NCBI RefSeq assembly: GCF_905163445.1
Contig: NC_053182.1
Coordinates: 18,869,501 to 18,933,500 of the forward strand
Length of the DNA: 64,000 nt
Direction: 5' to 3'
Source: Pararge aegeria
Lineage: Eukaryota > Arthropoda > Insecta > Lepidoptera > Nymphalidae
In this document: in pieces, positions 49,431-59,690 of the stretch
How the letters are laid out: each line of letters opens with the position of its first letter
How positions within the stretch are numbered: the first letter of the stretch is position 1
Notes under the pieces: generated by a model
Seen by the model: the letters and a program-made list of their open reading frames with translations, nothing else
Databases searched by the model: none
Told to the model about the DNA's origin: nothing
Program-made: the position numbers and the translations under genes

Positions 49431-49738
49431 AGGCGCAGTGGGTAGGAGCTCGACTTAACTTTCGGGGTGCAGAGTTCGAATCCCAGCACGCACCTCTAAC
49501 TTTTCTAAGTTATGTGCGTTTCAAGGAAATAAAATATCACTTGCTTCAACGTTGAAGAAAAACATCGTGAGGAAACCTGCACGCCTGAGAGTTCCACATA
49601 ATGTTCTCAAAGGTATGTGGAGTCCACCAATCCGCACTGGGCCAGCGTGGTGGACTACGGCCTTAACCCCTTCTCATTGTGGGAGGAGACCCGTGCCCTG
49701 TAGTGGGCCGGTAATGGGTTGATATGATGATGATGGTT
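49431..49738 (+). mobile_element. SINE-2, full length (reference copy)
   Basis: The tRNA-like head GGCGCAGTGGGTAGGAGCTC with GAGTTCGAATCCCAGCACGC (B box) leads into CTTTTCTAAGTTATGTGCG, GAGGAAACCTGCACGCC, CCACCAATCCGCACTGGGCC, GACTACGGCCTTAACCCC, CCCTGTAGTGGGCCGG and GGGTTGATATGATGATGATG. Length is about 308 bp. The terminal motif is shared with LINE-C. Confidence 0.92.
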
Positions 49739-49755
49739 TATAACCATAAGTATGT

Positions 49756-49880
49756 CTTCTCGGTAGAATCTGCCTTCCGAACCGGTGGTAGAGTCACTAC
49801 AAACAGACAGCCTTGAAGTTTTAAAAGTGGTTATTTAAGCCTACTTGAAATAAATGAATTTTGAATTATCTTGAATTTTG
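49756..49880 (+). mobile_element. LINE-B 3' end
   Basis: CGGTAGAATCTGCCTTCCGA, ACCGGTGGTAGAGTCACTAC, CCTACTTGAAATAAATGAAT and a TTGAATTTTGA tail. Confidence 0.85.
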
Positions 49881-50379
49881 ATTACAGTGTCACAGTAAAC
49901 TAAGTTTTTGTTGCCAAAGCATCTAGCTAATAATGCTTCAAGCAATATGGATGCCGCGGTGGATTTCAGAACCGGTTGTGAAAAGGAGGGGCCGTCCCGC
50001 CTCTCGCCTAGTACTACTATAGAAGTAGAAGTTTGGCATCAGAATTGTTGAAAAGAAATAAGTTTGGTAAAATTTGAGTATGCAATAAAGGTAGCATAGA
50101 TTTCCGTTATAACGAAATATTTTTATTACTAACTAGTATTTTTCACGCGGGTTTATTACGGTTTTTTTTTACGAATCCCGTGGACACCGTTTATTTTTCT
50201 GGGATAAAAAGTAGCCTTTGTTAAGTGCGAATCCTTTCAACTAAATCTATGTTAAAATTCAAGTTGATTGGTTGCTCAGTTAGGACGTTAAGGATGGACA
50301 AACAAACAAACATGCTTTTACGTTTAATTATTATTTTCTTTTTTTTTAATTCACTACAAGTTAGTTCGTTCCTTTTACG

Positions 50380-50490
50380 CTTTTGGTTGCCTGGAAATAG
50401 CGATAAGGCCACCAAATTTTACGATCTTGCTCTAATATGTTTTTATCTCTATTTCTTCGGTATTGTACACCAAAGAAATTCATTCATTTA
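50380..50490 (+). mobile_element. LINE-F 3' end
   Basis: TTTTGGTTGCCTGGAAATAG, CGATAAGGCCACC, TTGTACACCAAAGAA and a short ATTCATTCATTTATTCA tail. Confidence 0.65.
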
Positions 50491-50499
50491 TTCAATTAG

Positions 50500-50940
50500 C
50501 CCTAGACTGAAACCTCACCTAGTTTGCAAGTGATGATGCAGTTAAAGTTGGTAGCGGGATAACATGTAAGGTTGTATGGCAGTTGGGTGTGAATTGCTCT
50601 AACTTCATAGCTTAATATTAATTTAACGTGAGATGATGATAACAAAAAAAAATACCCGGCAAAGTTTGTTATGGGCTCTTCTTAGACCAGGGCGCGTTAG
50701 GAACCCTCGTAGCTTTAGATTTAAGTTGGCGAACGAAGTTAGCACCATCCCCTTACAGTTATGTAAACATATACGTATAAGCGCTTCATAAATGCCTGTG
50801 TTACGCCTATATGAATTAAGAAATTTTGAATTTGTATTTGTTATATTAATCGGTTTCTAAGCGACATACCGGAACGCTAAATCGCTTAGCAAAACGTCCT
50901 TGTAGGTAGGTTGGTGAGTCACTGACATTAAATTTATGTT
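50500..50940 (-). mobile_element. SINE-3 split by LINE-A
   Basis: 50500-50583 (TAGCCCTAGACTGAAACCTC, GATGATGCAGTTAAAGTTGG) and 50839-50940 (ATCGGTTTCTAAGCGACATA, CCGGAACGCTAAATCGCTTA) are consecutive parts of reversed SINE-3. Confidence 0.78.
50584..50838 (+). mobile_element. LINE-A-related 3' end inserted in SINE-3
   Basis: GGGTGTGAATTGCTCTAACT, ACCCGGCAAAGTTTGTTATG, CCAGGGCGCGTTAGGAACCC, GCGAACGAAGTTAGCACC and a TTTTGAATTTGTATTTG end. It belongs to the same subfamily as 4974-5275 (CATAGCTTAATATTAATTTA block). Confidence 0.85.
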
Positions 50941-51174
50941 GGATACCCTTTGTATTAATCAATAAAAGTTTATTATCCAATTTTTCTAAGCCTTAGTGTA
51001 CCGAGGGACCCCTGTTTATTGCTTAATACTTAATAGCATTCTCGCCTCCTTGGTCGCACGCTAATTTGTTTACTCTACAAATCGATGGCTTACGTAATAA
51101 GGATCAATTTCTACCTCGGAGAACTTACAACACAAGATTTTTACTTACGATGAAAAGGAGAGACATTTTATTTC

Positions 51175-51425
51175 AATAAATAAATGAATATACTTGGACA
51201 ATACACACATCGCTACCTAGCCCCAAAGTAAGCGTAGCTTGTGTTATGGGTACTAACATGACTGATGAATATTTTTATGAATAATATACAAAAATACTTA
51301 GAATATACATACACCGAAAAACATTCATGCTCATCACACAAACATTTTCCAGTAGTGGGAATGAAACCCACGGCCTTGGGCTCAGAAAGCAGGATCGCTG
51401 CAAACTGCGCCAATCGGCCGTCAAA
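51175..51425 (-). mobile_element. SINE-1, near full length
   Basis: AATAAATAAATGAATATACT tail, CACATCGCTACCTAGCCCCA, CATTTTCCAGTAGTGGGAATG, GGATCGCTGCAAACTGCGCC and TCGGCCGTCAA. Confidence 0.9.
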
Positions 51426-51461
51426 TGCACTTCTATAACTACGAATATTATAAATGTAAAA

Positions 51462-51632
51462 CAGTGATGGCCCAGTCGGTAGGACTTCGACTTCACTTTC
51501 GGAGGGCCAAGTTCGAATGCCAGCACGCACCTACTTTTGTAAGTTGTGTGTTAAGCAATTAAAATCTCTTGCTTCAACGGTGAAGGAAAAAGTCGTGAGG
51601 AAACCTGCATGCCTGAGTTCTCCATAATTTAA
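51462..51632 (+). mobile_element. SINE-2, 5' half
   Basis: GATGGCCCAGTCGGTAGGAC, GGGCCAAGTTCGAATGCCAG, CTTCAACGGTGAAGGAAAAA, CGTGAGGAAACCTGCATGCC, then cut at CTCCATAAT. Confidence 0.8.
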
Positions 51633-51728
51633 TTTGTATTTTATTACACTACAAGTTAGCCCTTGACTGCAATCTGGTAAGTGATGATGCAGTCTAAGTT
51701 GGTAGCGGGTTAACCTGTTAAGGAGTAT

Positions 51729-51962
51729 TCAAATTCAAATTCAAATTCATTTATTTCAAGTAGGCCTACTTTATAAGCACTTTTGAAACGTCAAGTATGT
51801 ATGTTTGTGTGACTCTACCACCGGTTCGGAAAGCAGATTCTACCGAGAAGAGCCGGCAAGAAACTCAGTAGTTGCTCTTTTCCAACATCAACATTTACAA
51901 TCATTTTGCTATCTTGCGGGAGATGAGAGCGAGGCTGGCTGCTTCCATTCTACCTTGTCATT
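51729..51962 (-). mobile_element. LINE-B 3' end inserted in SINE-3
   Basis: TTCAAATTCAAATTCAAATT tail, TTATTTCAAGTAGGCCTACT, CTACCACCGGTTCGG, AGAGCCGGCAAGAAACTC and more body than the other copies (GAGATGAGAGCGAGGCTGGC). It is flanked by GAGTAT at 51723-51728 and 51963-51968. Confidence 0.9.
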
Positions 51963-51977
51963 GAGTATGACAGTTAT

Positions 51978-52427
51978 CATCATCATCAACCACAAGCGTC
52001 CACTGCTGAACATAGGCCTTTCCAAGAGCGCGTCACCACACACGGTCCTTTCTCATCCAGCCGCTTCCAGTCACCTTTTTAAGGTCATCTGTCCAGCGGG
52101 CTGGAGGTCGTGCCACATACGCTTACCGATTCGCGGTCTCCACTCTAGAACACGTCTGCCCCAACGGTCATCGGTCCTACGACAGACATGAACCGCCCAC
52201 TGCCACTTCAACTTGCTTATTCTTTGAGCTATGTCGGTGACCTTGGTTCTTCTACGGATTTCGTCGTTGCGAATTCTATCCCGAAGAGAGACTCCCAACA
52301 TAGCTCGCTCCATACTGCATTAAGCGACTTTAAATTTGTGAATCAGGTCGACTGTCAGTGTCCACGTCTCGGCTCCATAAGTCATTACAGGTCGGACACA
52401 CTCGTTATAGTCTTGAGGCATTGATGG
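51978..52427 (-). mobile_element. LINE-C (RTE-like) 3' end, longest minus copy, inserted in SINE-3
   Basis: The minus-strand ORF includes MERAMLGVSLRDRIRNDEIR, then RRTKVTDIAQRISKLKWQWA and VCRRTDDRWGRRVLEWRPR, the C-terminal tail of an RTE-like reverse transcriptase. The 3' terminus is CATCATCATCAACC on the plus strand. It is flanked by CAGTTAT at 51971-51977 and 52428-52434. The ORF end is frameshifted. Confidence 0.85.
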
Positions 52428-52534
52428 CAGTTATATAATACCCCTAATCGGTTTCTACACGACATCATTCCGGAACGCTAAATCGCTTAGCGGCACGTGT
52501 TTGTCTGTAGGGTGGTAAATAGCAAATGCTACCT

Positions 52535-52568
52535 TTATTGTTCTCAAAGGTGTGTGGAGTCCACCAAT
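52535..52568 (+). mobile_element. SINE-2 internal fragment
   Basis: GTTCTCAAAGGTGTGTGGAG and TCCACCAATTC match the middle of SINE-2. Confidence 0.65.
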
Positions 52569-52611
52569 TCTATTAACGACCATAAAAGTAATGTGCAAGC
52601 AAGCAAGCAAG

Positions 52612-52870
52612 TGATATTGACGGCCGATTGGCGCAGTTTGCTTCTGCTTTTTGAGTCCGCGGGTTCGATTCCCATTACTGGAAAATCTTTGTATGATAAG
52701 CATGAATGTTTTTCAGTGTCTGGGCTTATATGTATATTCTAAATATTTATATACCTATATTATGCATAGAAATATACATCAGTCATCATAGTAGTCACCA
52801 TAACACAAGCTACGCTTATTTCGGGGCTAGATGGCGAAGTGTGTATTGTCGTAGTATTTTTTTTATTTTA
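52612..52870 (+). mobile_element. SINE-1 with shortened head
   Basis: GACGGCCGATTGGCGCAG joins TTTGCTTCTGCTTTTTGAGT; the GCAGCGACC segment is lost. GGGTTCGATTCCCATTACTG, the body and CTTATTTCGGGGCTAGATGG follow. Confidence 0.88.
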
Positions 52871-54635
52871 GTTCACTGGTGTACTCGTAATTAATAGTTT
52901 TGAAAAAAATAACAAGTTCAAAATGGTGGCCACACAATTTATTATTATCAATGGAAGTGTTCGATTTGTTGAACAAACAAATTAACGCCCGCCGAGACGA
53001 ACATGAGGGTTGCTATTAAGAAATAAATTAGGCGCAAATTGATAGGGTTGGCAAAAGTAGAAATATAGATAAATAACAAAATGTTAGGTCATACTGTACT
53101 GTACTACACGCAAAAGCTGCACAAGCAACTGCTGTTATTTGCTGCTTGTGCTGATTTTATATAAGGATACGTAAGACTGGACGCACATAGAACATATATA
53201 GCTTATAGATAGCTTTAGTTATTTAGCTTAAGTTGAGAGTTAAGGATATGTGAGACTGGACCCACATAAAACATTTATATGTAGTATTTATAAGCTACCT
53301 TTAGTTCTTAAGTTGAGAATGATAAACTTAAGTCTACCACTCTGCATAAAATGATATTTTTTTTTGTCAAAAATAAACTGACTTAGTTATACAACTAAAC
53401 AGTAACAAACACATATTTTCTACATTTTTAAGTCGGTGCCAAGTAAAATGTTAATGCTTGAGGAGTTCTCCCGGCACTTCACCGTCAGCTCCTTTATTTG
53501 GACGAGCATAAATTACTTACCTACCATTACTGTGTAGTTCCCGTGGCCATCAGTGGTCTTCATAATCAGTTTCACTTGACCAAATAATGCTTTTCGATAG
53601 AAAATGCTCAAGTTACTTTAAAAAATACTCAAGTTGGTGTAAAAATAAAATAAATTTTAATAATTAAAAAATTTAAATCGGTGCATATATAAAAAATGCG
53701 CGGAATTGCCGCATAACGGACTTAAACTGAAGCCGTTTGTTAAAAATCAAATAATATTGCTCAGTGTTGACAGCCCTACATCGGCATCGGAGCGTGGGCT
53801 CCCAGCCCGCGGCAACGCATATAAATTACAGATTTACACATAATCTTTCATTTTTCACTCTTTTGCAGTCTAGCGATTGACGGCCGTGGTAATTGACAGT
53901 TGATATAAAATTGAATATTTAAATTGAGAATTGGATTATTTCTTGAATTTTATTAATAAATTAAGTAATAATTATATGCTCATTAGTTAGAATGCTAATC
54001 AATTTGTTAAAACATCTGGCAAATATCAAGTTAAAGTTATTTAATTTTAATAATTTACCCACTTTACTAAACTACTGTAACATAAGAGCAGTATCGGCAG
54101 TAGCTTAAATGCTACATATCATTTAGGTTATACGGTTCATTCCCTAAAATTACTTACATAACTTGTTATATATAGGACTGTTAATATTCCTACACATTTT
54201 CCCCCTTTAGGGATGGATTTTTTGAAATAAATACACCGACACCGAATACTTCAATCTCATTTATTTGTATGATGAAACATTTTATTTAACAATATTTCGT
54301 CCTGATCGTTTATTGTGAAATCCCATCAAACAACTTGTTGTTTTCCCATCGTATATAATCTCGCAGCCCTCCAGAAAGACGGGCATCGAATTTCCGCCGT
54401 GGCCTTACCGGAAGCGACGCCATGTTTACAAATCGCGCGGGAAACGTCATCGCGAATTTTAAGTAGCTCGCCGATGTCAGCAGAAAAAGGTGTGAAGATG
54501 GGATTCTGGCATTAAATATTTATGAAAATAAATAAGTGTTTTAAAAATCTGAACTGGCATCATTGTAATAAAACGTTAGTTCACAGATAAATGCTATTAT
54601 AATGTTAAGGATTAATGAAACGACAAAAAAGTTTA
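52871..54635. other. Mostly unassigned sequence with two islands
   Basis: 53160-53340 holds an imperfect direct repeat of about 110 bp (GGATACGTAAGACTGGACGC / GGATATGTGAGACTGGACCC). 53420-53455 resembles the MITE at 26214 (TTTTTAAGTCGGTGCCAAGT). 54330-54500 is a higher-GC unique island with GTTTACAAATCGCGCGGGAA and CGTCATCGCG. The 66-codon frame there has no motif. Confidence 0.4.
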
Positions 54636-54639
54636 AATG

Positions 54640-54700
54640 TGACTTGCTCTAACTTCATAGCTTAATATTAATTTACTGTGAGATTTGATTGGGGTCGTTT
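54640..54700 (+). mobile_element. LINE-A-related fragment
   Basis: TTGCTCTAACTTCATAGC and TTAATATTAATTTACTGTGAG match 50590-50640. Confidence 0.6.
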
Positions 54701-54879
54701 AGGGGGCGAATCAGCAAACGCTCTTCGGACTTCAAAAGGGGCGGATTACGATTTTTTTTGTTAAACTGTAATAATTAAAAAAAAAAAAAGGATTTCAATG
54801 ATGCAAAGAGAAATTTACACTCTTTTTATGAATGAAATCCTTGAAATATTCCCGCGTCAATAATTCTCAATTATAATAC

Positions 54880-55168
54880 CAACCCATTAACGGACCACAA
54901 CAGGGCATGTGTCTACTCCATGACAAGGATTTAGGCCGTAGTCCCAATGCGGGCTTCATACGTCTTTGAGAATATTACGGAGAACTCTCAGGAATGCAGC
55001 TTTCCTCACTATGTTATCCTTCACCGTTGAAGCATGTAATATTCAAATTACTTAAAACGAACATACCTTAGAAAAGTCAGGGGTGCGTGGCGGGATTCAA
55101 TCTCGCCCCCGCAAACTTAAGCCGAAGTCCTAACCACAAGGCTATTACCGCTTCTCAAATATCATCAT
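54880..55168 (-). mobile_element. SINE-2, near full length
   Basis: ACCCATTAACGGACCACAAC, TAGGCCGTAGTCCCAATGCG, GAGAACTCTCAGGAATGCAG, CCTTCACCGTTGAAGCATG, then the reversed head (GGGATTCAATCTCG, GCCGAAGTCCTAACCACAAG). Confidence 0.85.
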
Positions 55169-55355
55169 AATCATCACTTTATCAACCCATTCCAGCCCAC
55201 TACGGGTCTGCTCCCACAACGAGAAGGGGTTAAGGCCGTAGTCCGCCACTCTGGCCCAGTGCGGATTGGTGGACTCCACACACCTTTGAGAACATTATGT
55301 AGAACTCTCAGGCATGCAGGTTTCCTCACGATGCTTTCCTTCACCGCTTTTCACT
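55169..55355 (-). mobile_element. SINE-2, 3' half, tandem to previous copy
   Basis: ATCATCATAATCATC tail, ATCAACCCATTCCAGCCCAC, GAAGGGGTTAAGGCCGTAGT, GTGCGGATTGGTGGACTCC and CTCAGGCATGCAGGTTTCC. It sits head to tail with the 54880 copy. Confidence 0.85.
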
Positions 55356-56755
55356 AAAATGACCAATTAATTATTTAACTTTCATCTCCTTTTTTTATTA
55401 GACGGTTAAAAATTAAAATTAAGAGAATAAATTATTATATAAATCTGCTAAATGAACAGATATACCGCCATTAATATTGTAAATGTGGCAAGCAGGTAAG
55501 CAGGTAACCGAAAAAAATCTCGCTACGGAAAAAATATAATTAAACTAATTGAAAAAATGTCCCGAGAAGCTTATAATTCACAGCTTAATGCCTGCATTTT
55601 CGTTAATTTCACAACCTGAGTAACGAAAAAAATTGTAATTCCTTTTTATTATTAAATTAAAGACGTTGCTAATGAATGCAGTAATTATTTGTTGGCTGAA
55701 TATGAAGATCTGTATTTAAAAGTCTCAGTTGCAAAATACAACGTGTAACAGAATTACGCAATAGTATGCATGCAAGTTCATTTGGAATCACCCTGTAAAA
55801 TAAGATTTGTATTTTGCTGTTTTACTTACTTACATAAAAATATATTTCTGCTTTTTTACAGGTAAGTTCGGAGCAACCGTAAAAAGGATCTGCATCACTC
55901 AAGTACGTAGCCTTATATGGTACTATATCTCCTTGCAAAGGCTATACCTACAAGAAAATCGCTAAAAAACTTTCCCCTTCTGCATACATAGACTTGTAAG
56001 GTATCGTTTGATCTATATTTAAACTCCACCAGATGTTTTAGAAACATATTTTGATTAAAAAAATACTTATGTACGTTTATATTTCATAGTTTAAAATAAA
56101 AAAAATATGAGTTGAGAATAGATTTCGTTACGAGAAAAGATAACAAAAGTGTAATGTCCGATTTACACTGTGCTTAGTAGCTAGTGCAGGTGACAAGTTT
56201 TAAGGCGTCTTATGTTAAACACGGAACCAGTGCTCCTAATGGAACTTATCAAGATAACAAACTTAACTTTTGTTTTGAATTCCCAACAAGTTAGTTATGA
56301 TTGCGACGATGCTGTCTGTGATGGCAGCGGGCTAGGAGGTTAGGCGTTTAGCAGTTATATTCAACCCATATAAGGGGAGTCGGTTTCTACACGACGTTGT
56401 ACCGGAATGGCAGAACGTCTTTTTATGTATAAGTAATCACCACTGCGTCCAGGAGGTCACCAGGGAAGTCGTCACATTGGAGCGAAGTTAGTTAACATGA
56501 CACGCAGGTTTCGTTTACACGTTGGTTTGACAGGTCAGGTGTCAAGCGACGTACAATAGGAAGTAGGTACTTACTGCCAGCAAATGCCAAGCATTGGTTG
56601 CTTATTATAAGAGCCAGCGTACCCAATTTTTAATATAAACTCAACACAAAACAATAAATCCGGTTCATAAAAACCAACGTATTCCAACTTCGTCGAAGCT
56701 GAGATACACTTATACACTTGTGTTTAACTCGGCCGCCATTGTTGCAACTTTCAGC
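55356..56755. other. Mostly unassigned unique sequence
   Basis: 56270-56430 contains a diverged reversed SINE-3 piece (GATGCTGTCTGTGATGGCAG, GAGTCGGTTTCTACACGACG). The rest shows no repeat or coding signature apart from the splice-like motif at 55839. Confidence 0.4.
55839..55868 (+). promoter_or_regulatory. Strong recursive-splice-like (ratchet) site
   Basis: A pyrimidine-rich tract with CTTTTTTACAG (AG 55860-55861) is followed immediately by GTAAGTTCGG (GT 55862). A CTTACTTAC stretch about 30 bp upstream could supply a branch point. This zero-length-exon arrangement is the known form of recursive splice sites in very long Drosophila introns. It implies, if real, a plus-strand gene whose intron spans this region. 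Confidence 0.35.
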
Positions 56756-57143
56756 TCGCATAATGCGCGCCATTTCAATTGTAACCGCAGATTAAAAAGT
56801 TACCACTTCCGCATGTGCCGCTCTTTACCGACTGCTTATTGATTCAGAGAGACAATGTATGTGTGCCTATTTTAGCACAAGTTGTGTGCCATTATTTGTT
56901 ATTTTCATTTCGGCCATAGATTAAAAACTTTGCCGCTACAGTGTTGCCGCTCTTTACCGACTGCTAATGGATTCAGAGAGACAATGTTGAGTATATGTGC
57001 CTATTTCAGCACAAGTTGTGTGCCATTATTTATTACTTTCATTTCGTTCATTTATTAAGACCTTTACTGCTACAGTGTGTGTCGCTCTTTACCGACTGCT
57101 TATTGGTTCAGAAAGAGAATGTGTGTCTATTTTAGAATTTAGA
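56755..57143. repeat. ~130-bp tandem array, about 2.5 to 3 units
   Basis: GCCGCTCTTTACCGACTGCT starts units at 56817 and 56946, and a G-T-CGCTCTTT variant starts one at 57081 (periods 129 and 135). Each has ATTCAGAGAGACAATGT, TAGCACAAGTTGTGTGCC and ATTTTCATTTCG with GATTAAAAACTTT. A partial unit precedes at about 56765-56816, and a stray fragment lies at 58010-58065. Confidence 0.9.
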
Positions 57144-58445
57144 TTATTAGATGCCAGTAAACCTGTGTCTCAAACATAAGAAATATTGTAGCACGGTATG
57201 GAGCCCAGGGTATCAAGTGCATTCAGATAAAATTGAACGCATCCAAAGAAGATTCTTGTTTCACTTGTCATCCTCCTCCTTAGTCGTTCACTCTTGCCAG
57301 AGTGGTCGTGGTTGACGATGGTTCTTTTTCTTCACTTGTCATACATGGATTTAAATTGTAAGAAATAATACACATACGACTCGCGACTTGAGTTCTATAA
57401 AATGTTTTCACTGAAGGAGCGTAGAAAGATTACAGATGTAATTTTTCTTGCAAAATTAATGAAAGGCCTAATTGATGCGCCTGAGTTGTTTTAGCGTTTA
57501 AAATTCGCAGTTCCACGTGAAAGTAGCCGCCTCGAAAACCGTAAGACTTTTTGCTTGCCAAAAACCAGAGCTAATCTTGGCCAACATAGTCCTATGTATC
57601 GAATGCAATTTCTGGCAAATTGCTAACGTGATAGTACAGATATCTTCAGCGATAGGTATGTTACCTAGTGTAAAGCTTAAGTTAACAAAAGGGTTATTGC
57701 TTAAGTACTTTTATTTCCACAATATTTTGTTTTTTTTTTCCTAGTAATTTATATTTTTTTTGTTATATTATTCTAAATTTGTTTTTCTAGCTGTTTGCAG
57801 CAGCCTTATGTACCCAACGGATTTGCATGCTATGTTCGCATCGAGAAGGCACAATTGTATACACATGCCAAATGTCCTATAGTTTATATTAGAGTAAGCA
57901 GATGATTGTCAGTTTTGCTGTAAAATAAGGAATAGGGTGGAATGGTCCTTACAGAGGACTGATCACCCGTCTGGCAATGGCAGGCGAGGTATTAATCTAT
58001 TTGATCATAAGGTTTGTGCCATTATTTGTTATTTACATTTTGCTTATAGATTAAAAACTAGAGTTTTTAAAATTGTTTAAATAATAGTAACAATACAATA
58101 CAACAAATCTTTTACCTAATAAATATATGTCAAGTTTTGATATAATGTCACATAAATATTCTTTAATAGCATAATATAGCTTTTCAAGTAAGAAGTATTT
58201 AAAATAAATTCATAATGAATATTCGACATGATTGGCGAAGCCGATGACTTAATTATTCCGAGTATTAAAATAAAATTTCTTAAGAATTCAAATGAACCTT
58301 TCCAAGAATTAAATGTTTTGAGAAATGTTATTGTGAATGCATCCCAGATGTATTTTCTTACTAAATGTATAAGTTCGCATATTTTGATGGTCACTTAGCA
58401 AAATTTCATCTTTTGAAATGCCAGGAAGGCACATAACTAATAGTC
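57144..58445. other. Unassigned AT-rich sequence
   Basis: 58010-58065 (GTGCCATTATTTGTTATTTA) is a stray piece of the array at 56817. Short frames at 57517-57744 (+) and 58116-58394 (-) have no motif. Confidence 0.4.
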
Positions 58446-58860
58446 AGTGGCGTGCACAGGAATTTGGACCAGAGTAAGCATAAAGCAGTAAAATGGCATA
58501 AAATGTCAAAATCCTCCTCCGTTGCCGTGATATGAAAATATTAGGGTATACAATGCTTTTGTGTCAAAGTCAAAGTCAAAAATATCTTTATTCAAGTAGG
58601 CCCATAGGTGGCTCTTTTGATGCGTACATAAGACTTACACGGTAGATGAGATGTAGAGAGATGATGGCGATAACCACATTCGTAAACTTAAAACTAAAGC
58701 CATGAGGGTTCCAAACGCGTCCTGGTCTAAGAAAAAGCCCACAACAAACTTAGCCGGGTGTTTATTTTTGTTATCACCATCTCACAATGTCATGTAATTT
58801 ATACCCCAAGCTTTTGTATCAATTACGTAGTCGTGTGCATGTATGAAGTGCACGCCACTG
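58446..58860. mobile_element. MITE-K split by LINE-A
   Basis: The left part 58446-58564 begins AGTGGCGTGCACAGG and contains GGCATAAAATGTCAAAATCC. The right part ends GAAGTGCACGCCACTG. The terminal inverted repeat is AGTGGCGTGCAC / GTGCACGCCACT. The uninterrupted relative is at 3348-3487. Confidence 0.78.
58565..58832 (-). mobile_element. LINE-A 3' end inserted in MITE-K
   Basis: GTCAAAGTCAAAGTCAAAAA (reversed terminus), TTATTCAAGTAGGCCCATAG, GAGGGTTCCAAACGCGTCC, AACTTAGCCGGGTG and then ORF2-terminal codons reversed (DYVID ... KAWG). It is close to the 38706 copy in sequence. Confidence 0.88.
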
Positions 58861-59403
58861 TTATTAGTCAAAGTCAGAGGTAATAATATCTTGATAAATT
58901 TGTTGATTGGCCTATAATACTCTGGAACTAGTAAATAGTTACATAAATAAAAGCAAAATATTAGCAAACCCTTCTGTTAGATTCCAAAGAACCGCGGTGT
59001 CATGATTCGCATGAATTTTTGACTAAGACTCAATCGCCCCAGGGTCTCCAAAGCAAACGGAATAAATATGTTCCTATCTCTGTATTACAGAGGCATATTT
59101 ACGCCTTTTGCTTGATAGCTTTGAAACTCTTTACGTTTTTAAGCCCACGATTTCCTAGTAGCAACCACACGTGGTTGATGGTATATATATATGCGGGTCA
59201 CGAGGGGCCCTTAATTTCCGAAACAGGGCCCACTCACGCTTGGACGGTTCGCAGATAAATGGTGTTCCTGAGATGATTCACAAAGTTACCAAATGGCTGT
59301 TACCCGCCACTTTGTCGGCGCATTATTTATACCTGACTAGCTGCGCGCCGCGGTTTTACCGTGGGAGTATCCAGAATTTGATTTACATAAGTGCATAATT
59401 AAT
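58861..59403. other. Unassigned sequence
   Basis: 59170-59300 has CACGAGGGGCCCTTAATTTC and overlapping short frames. It may be an old LINE piece, but no family was matched. Confidence 0.35.
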
Positions 59404-59690
59404 TAAGCGGCGATAGCGCATTGGGTAAAACATAACTTCGACTTCACTTTCGGGGTTCGAGTTCAAATCCCAGCACGCACATCTAACTTTTCTAAGCTAT
59501 GTGCGTTTTAAGTAAATAAAATATCTCTTGCTTCAACGGTGAAGAAAAACATCGTGAGGAAACCTGCACGCCTGAGAGTTCTACAGAGTTCTCAAAGGAG
59601 TGCGAAGGCCACCAATACGCACTGAGCCAGCGTGGTGGACTACGGTCTTAACCTCTTCCCATTAATGGGTCGATATGATGATCGATATTA
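59404..59690 (+). mobile_element. SINE-2, near full length
   Basis: AGCGGCGATAGCGCATTGGG, CGAGTTCAAATCCCAGCACG, CTTTTCTAAGCTATGTGCG, CATCGTGAGGAAACCTGCAC, GAGCCAGCGTGGTGGACTAC. The CCCTGTAGTGGGCCGG segment is deleted before ATGGGTCGATATGATG. Confidence 0.88.

Larger units (their letters stand above)
51640..52525 (-). mobile_element. SINE-3 carrying LINE-B and LINE-C insertions
   Basis: The three SINE-3 pieces are 51640-51728 (TAGCCCTTGACTGCAATCTG, GGTTAACCTGTTAAGGAGTA), 51963-51977 (GAGTATGACAGTTAT) and 52428-52525 (CAGTTATATAATACCCCTAA, CCGGAACGCTAAATCGCTTA). They join without loss apart from the duplicated GAGTAT and CAGTTAT. Confidence 0.88.

Noticed and set aside
53505..53530. Minus-strand TAG|GTAAGT
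   Set aside because: No pyrimidine tract precedes it on the minus strand.
54315..54515. 66-codon ORF as a small gene
   Set aside because: It has a non-ATG start, no motif, no splice or promoter context, and could equally be a regulatory island.
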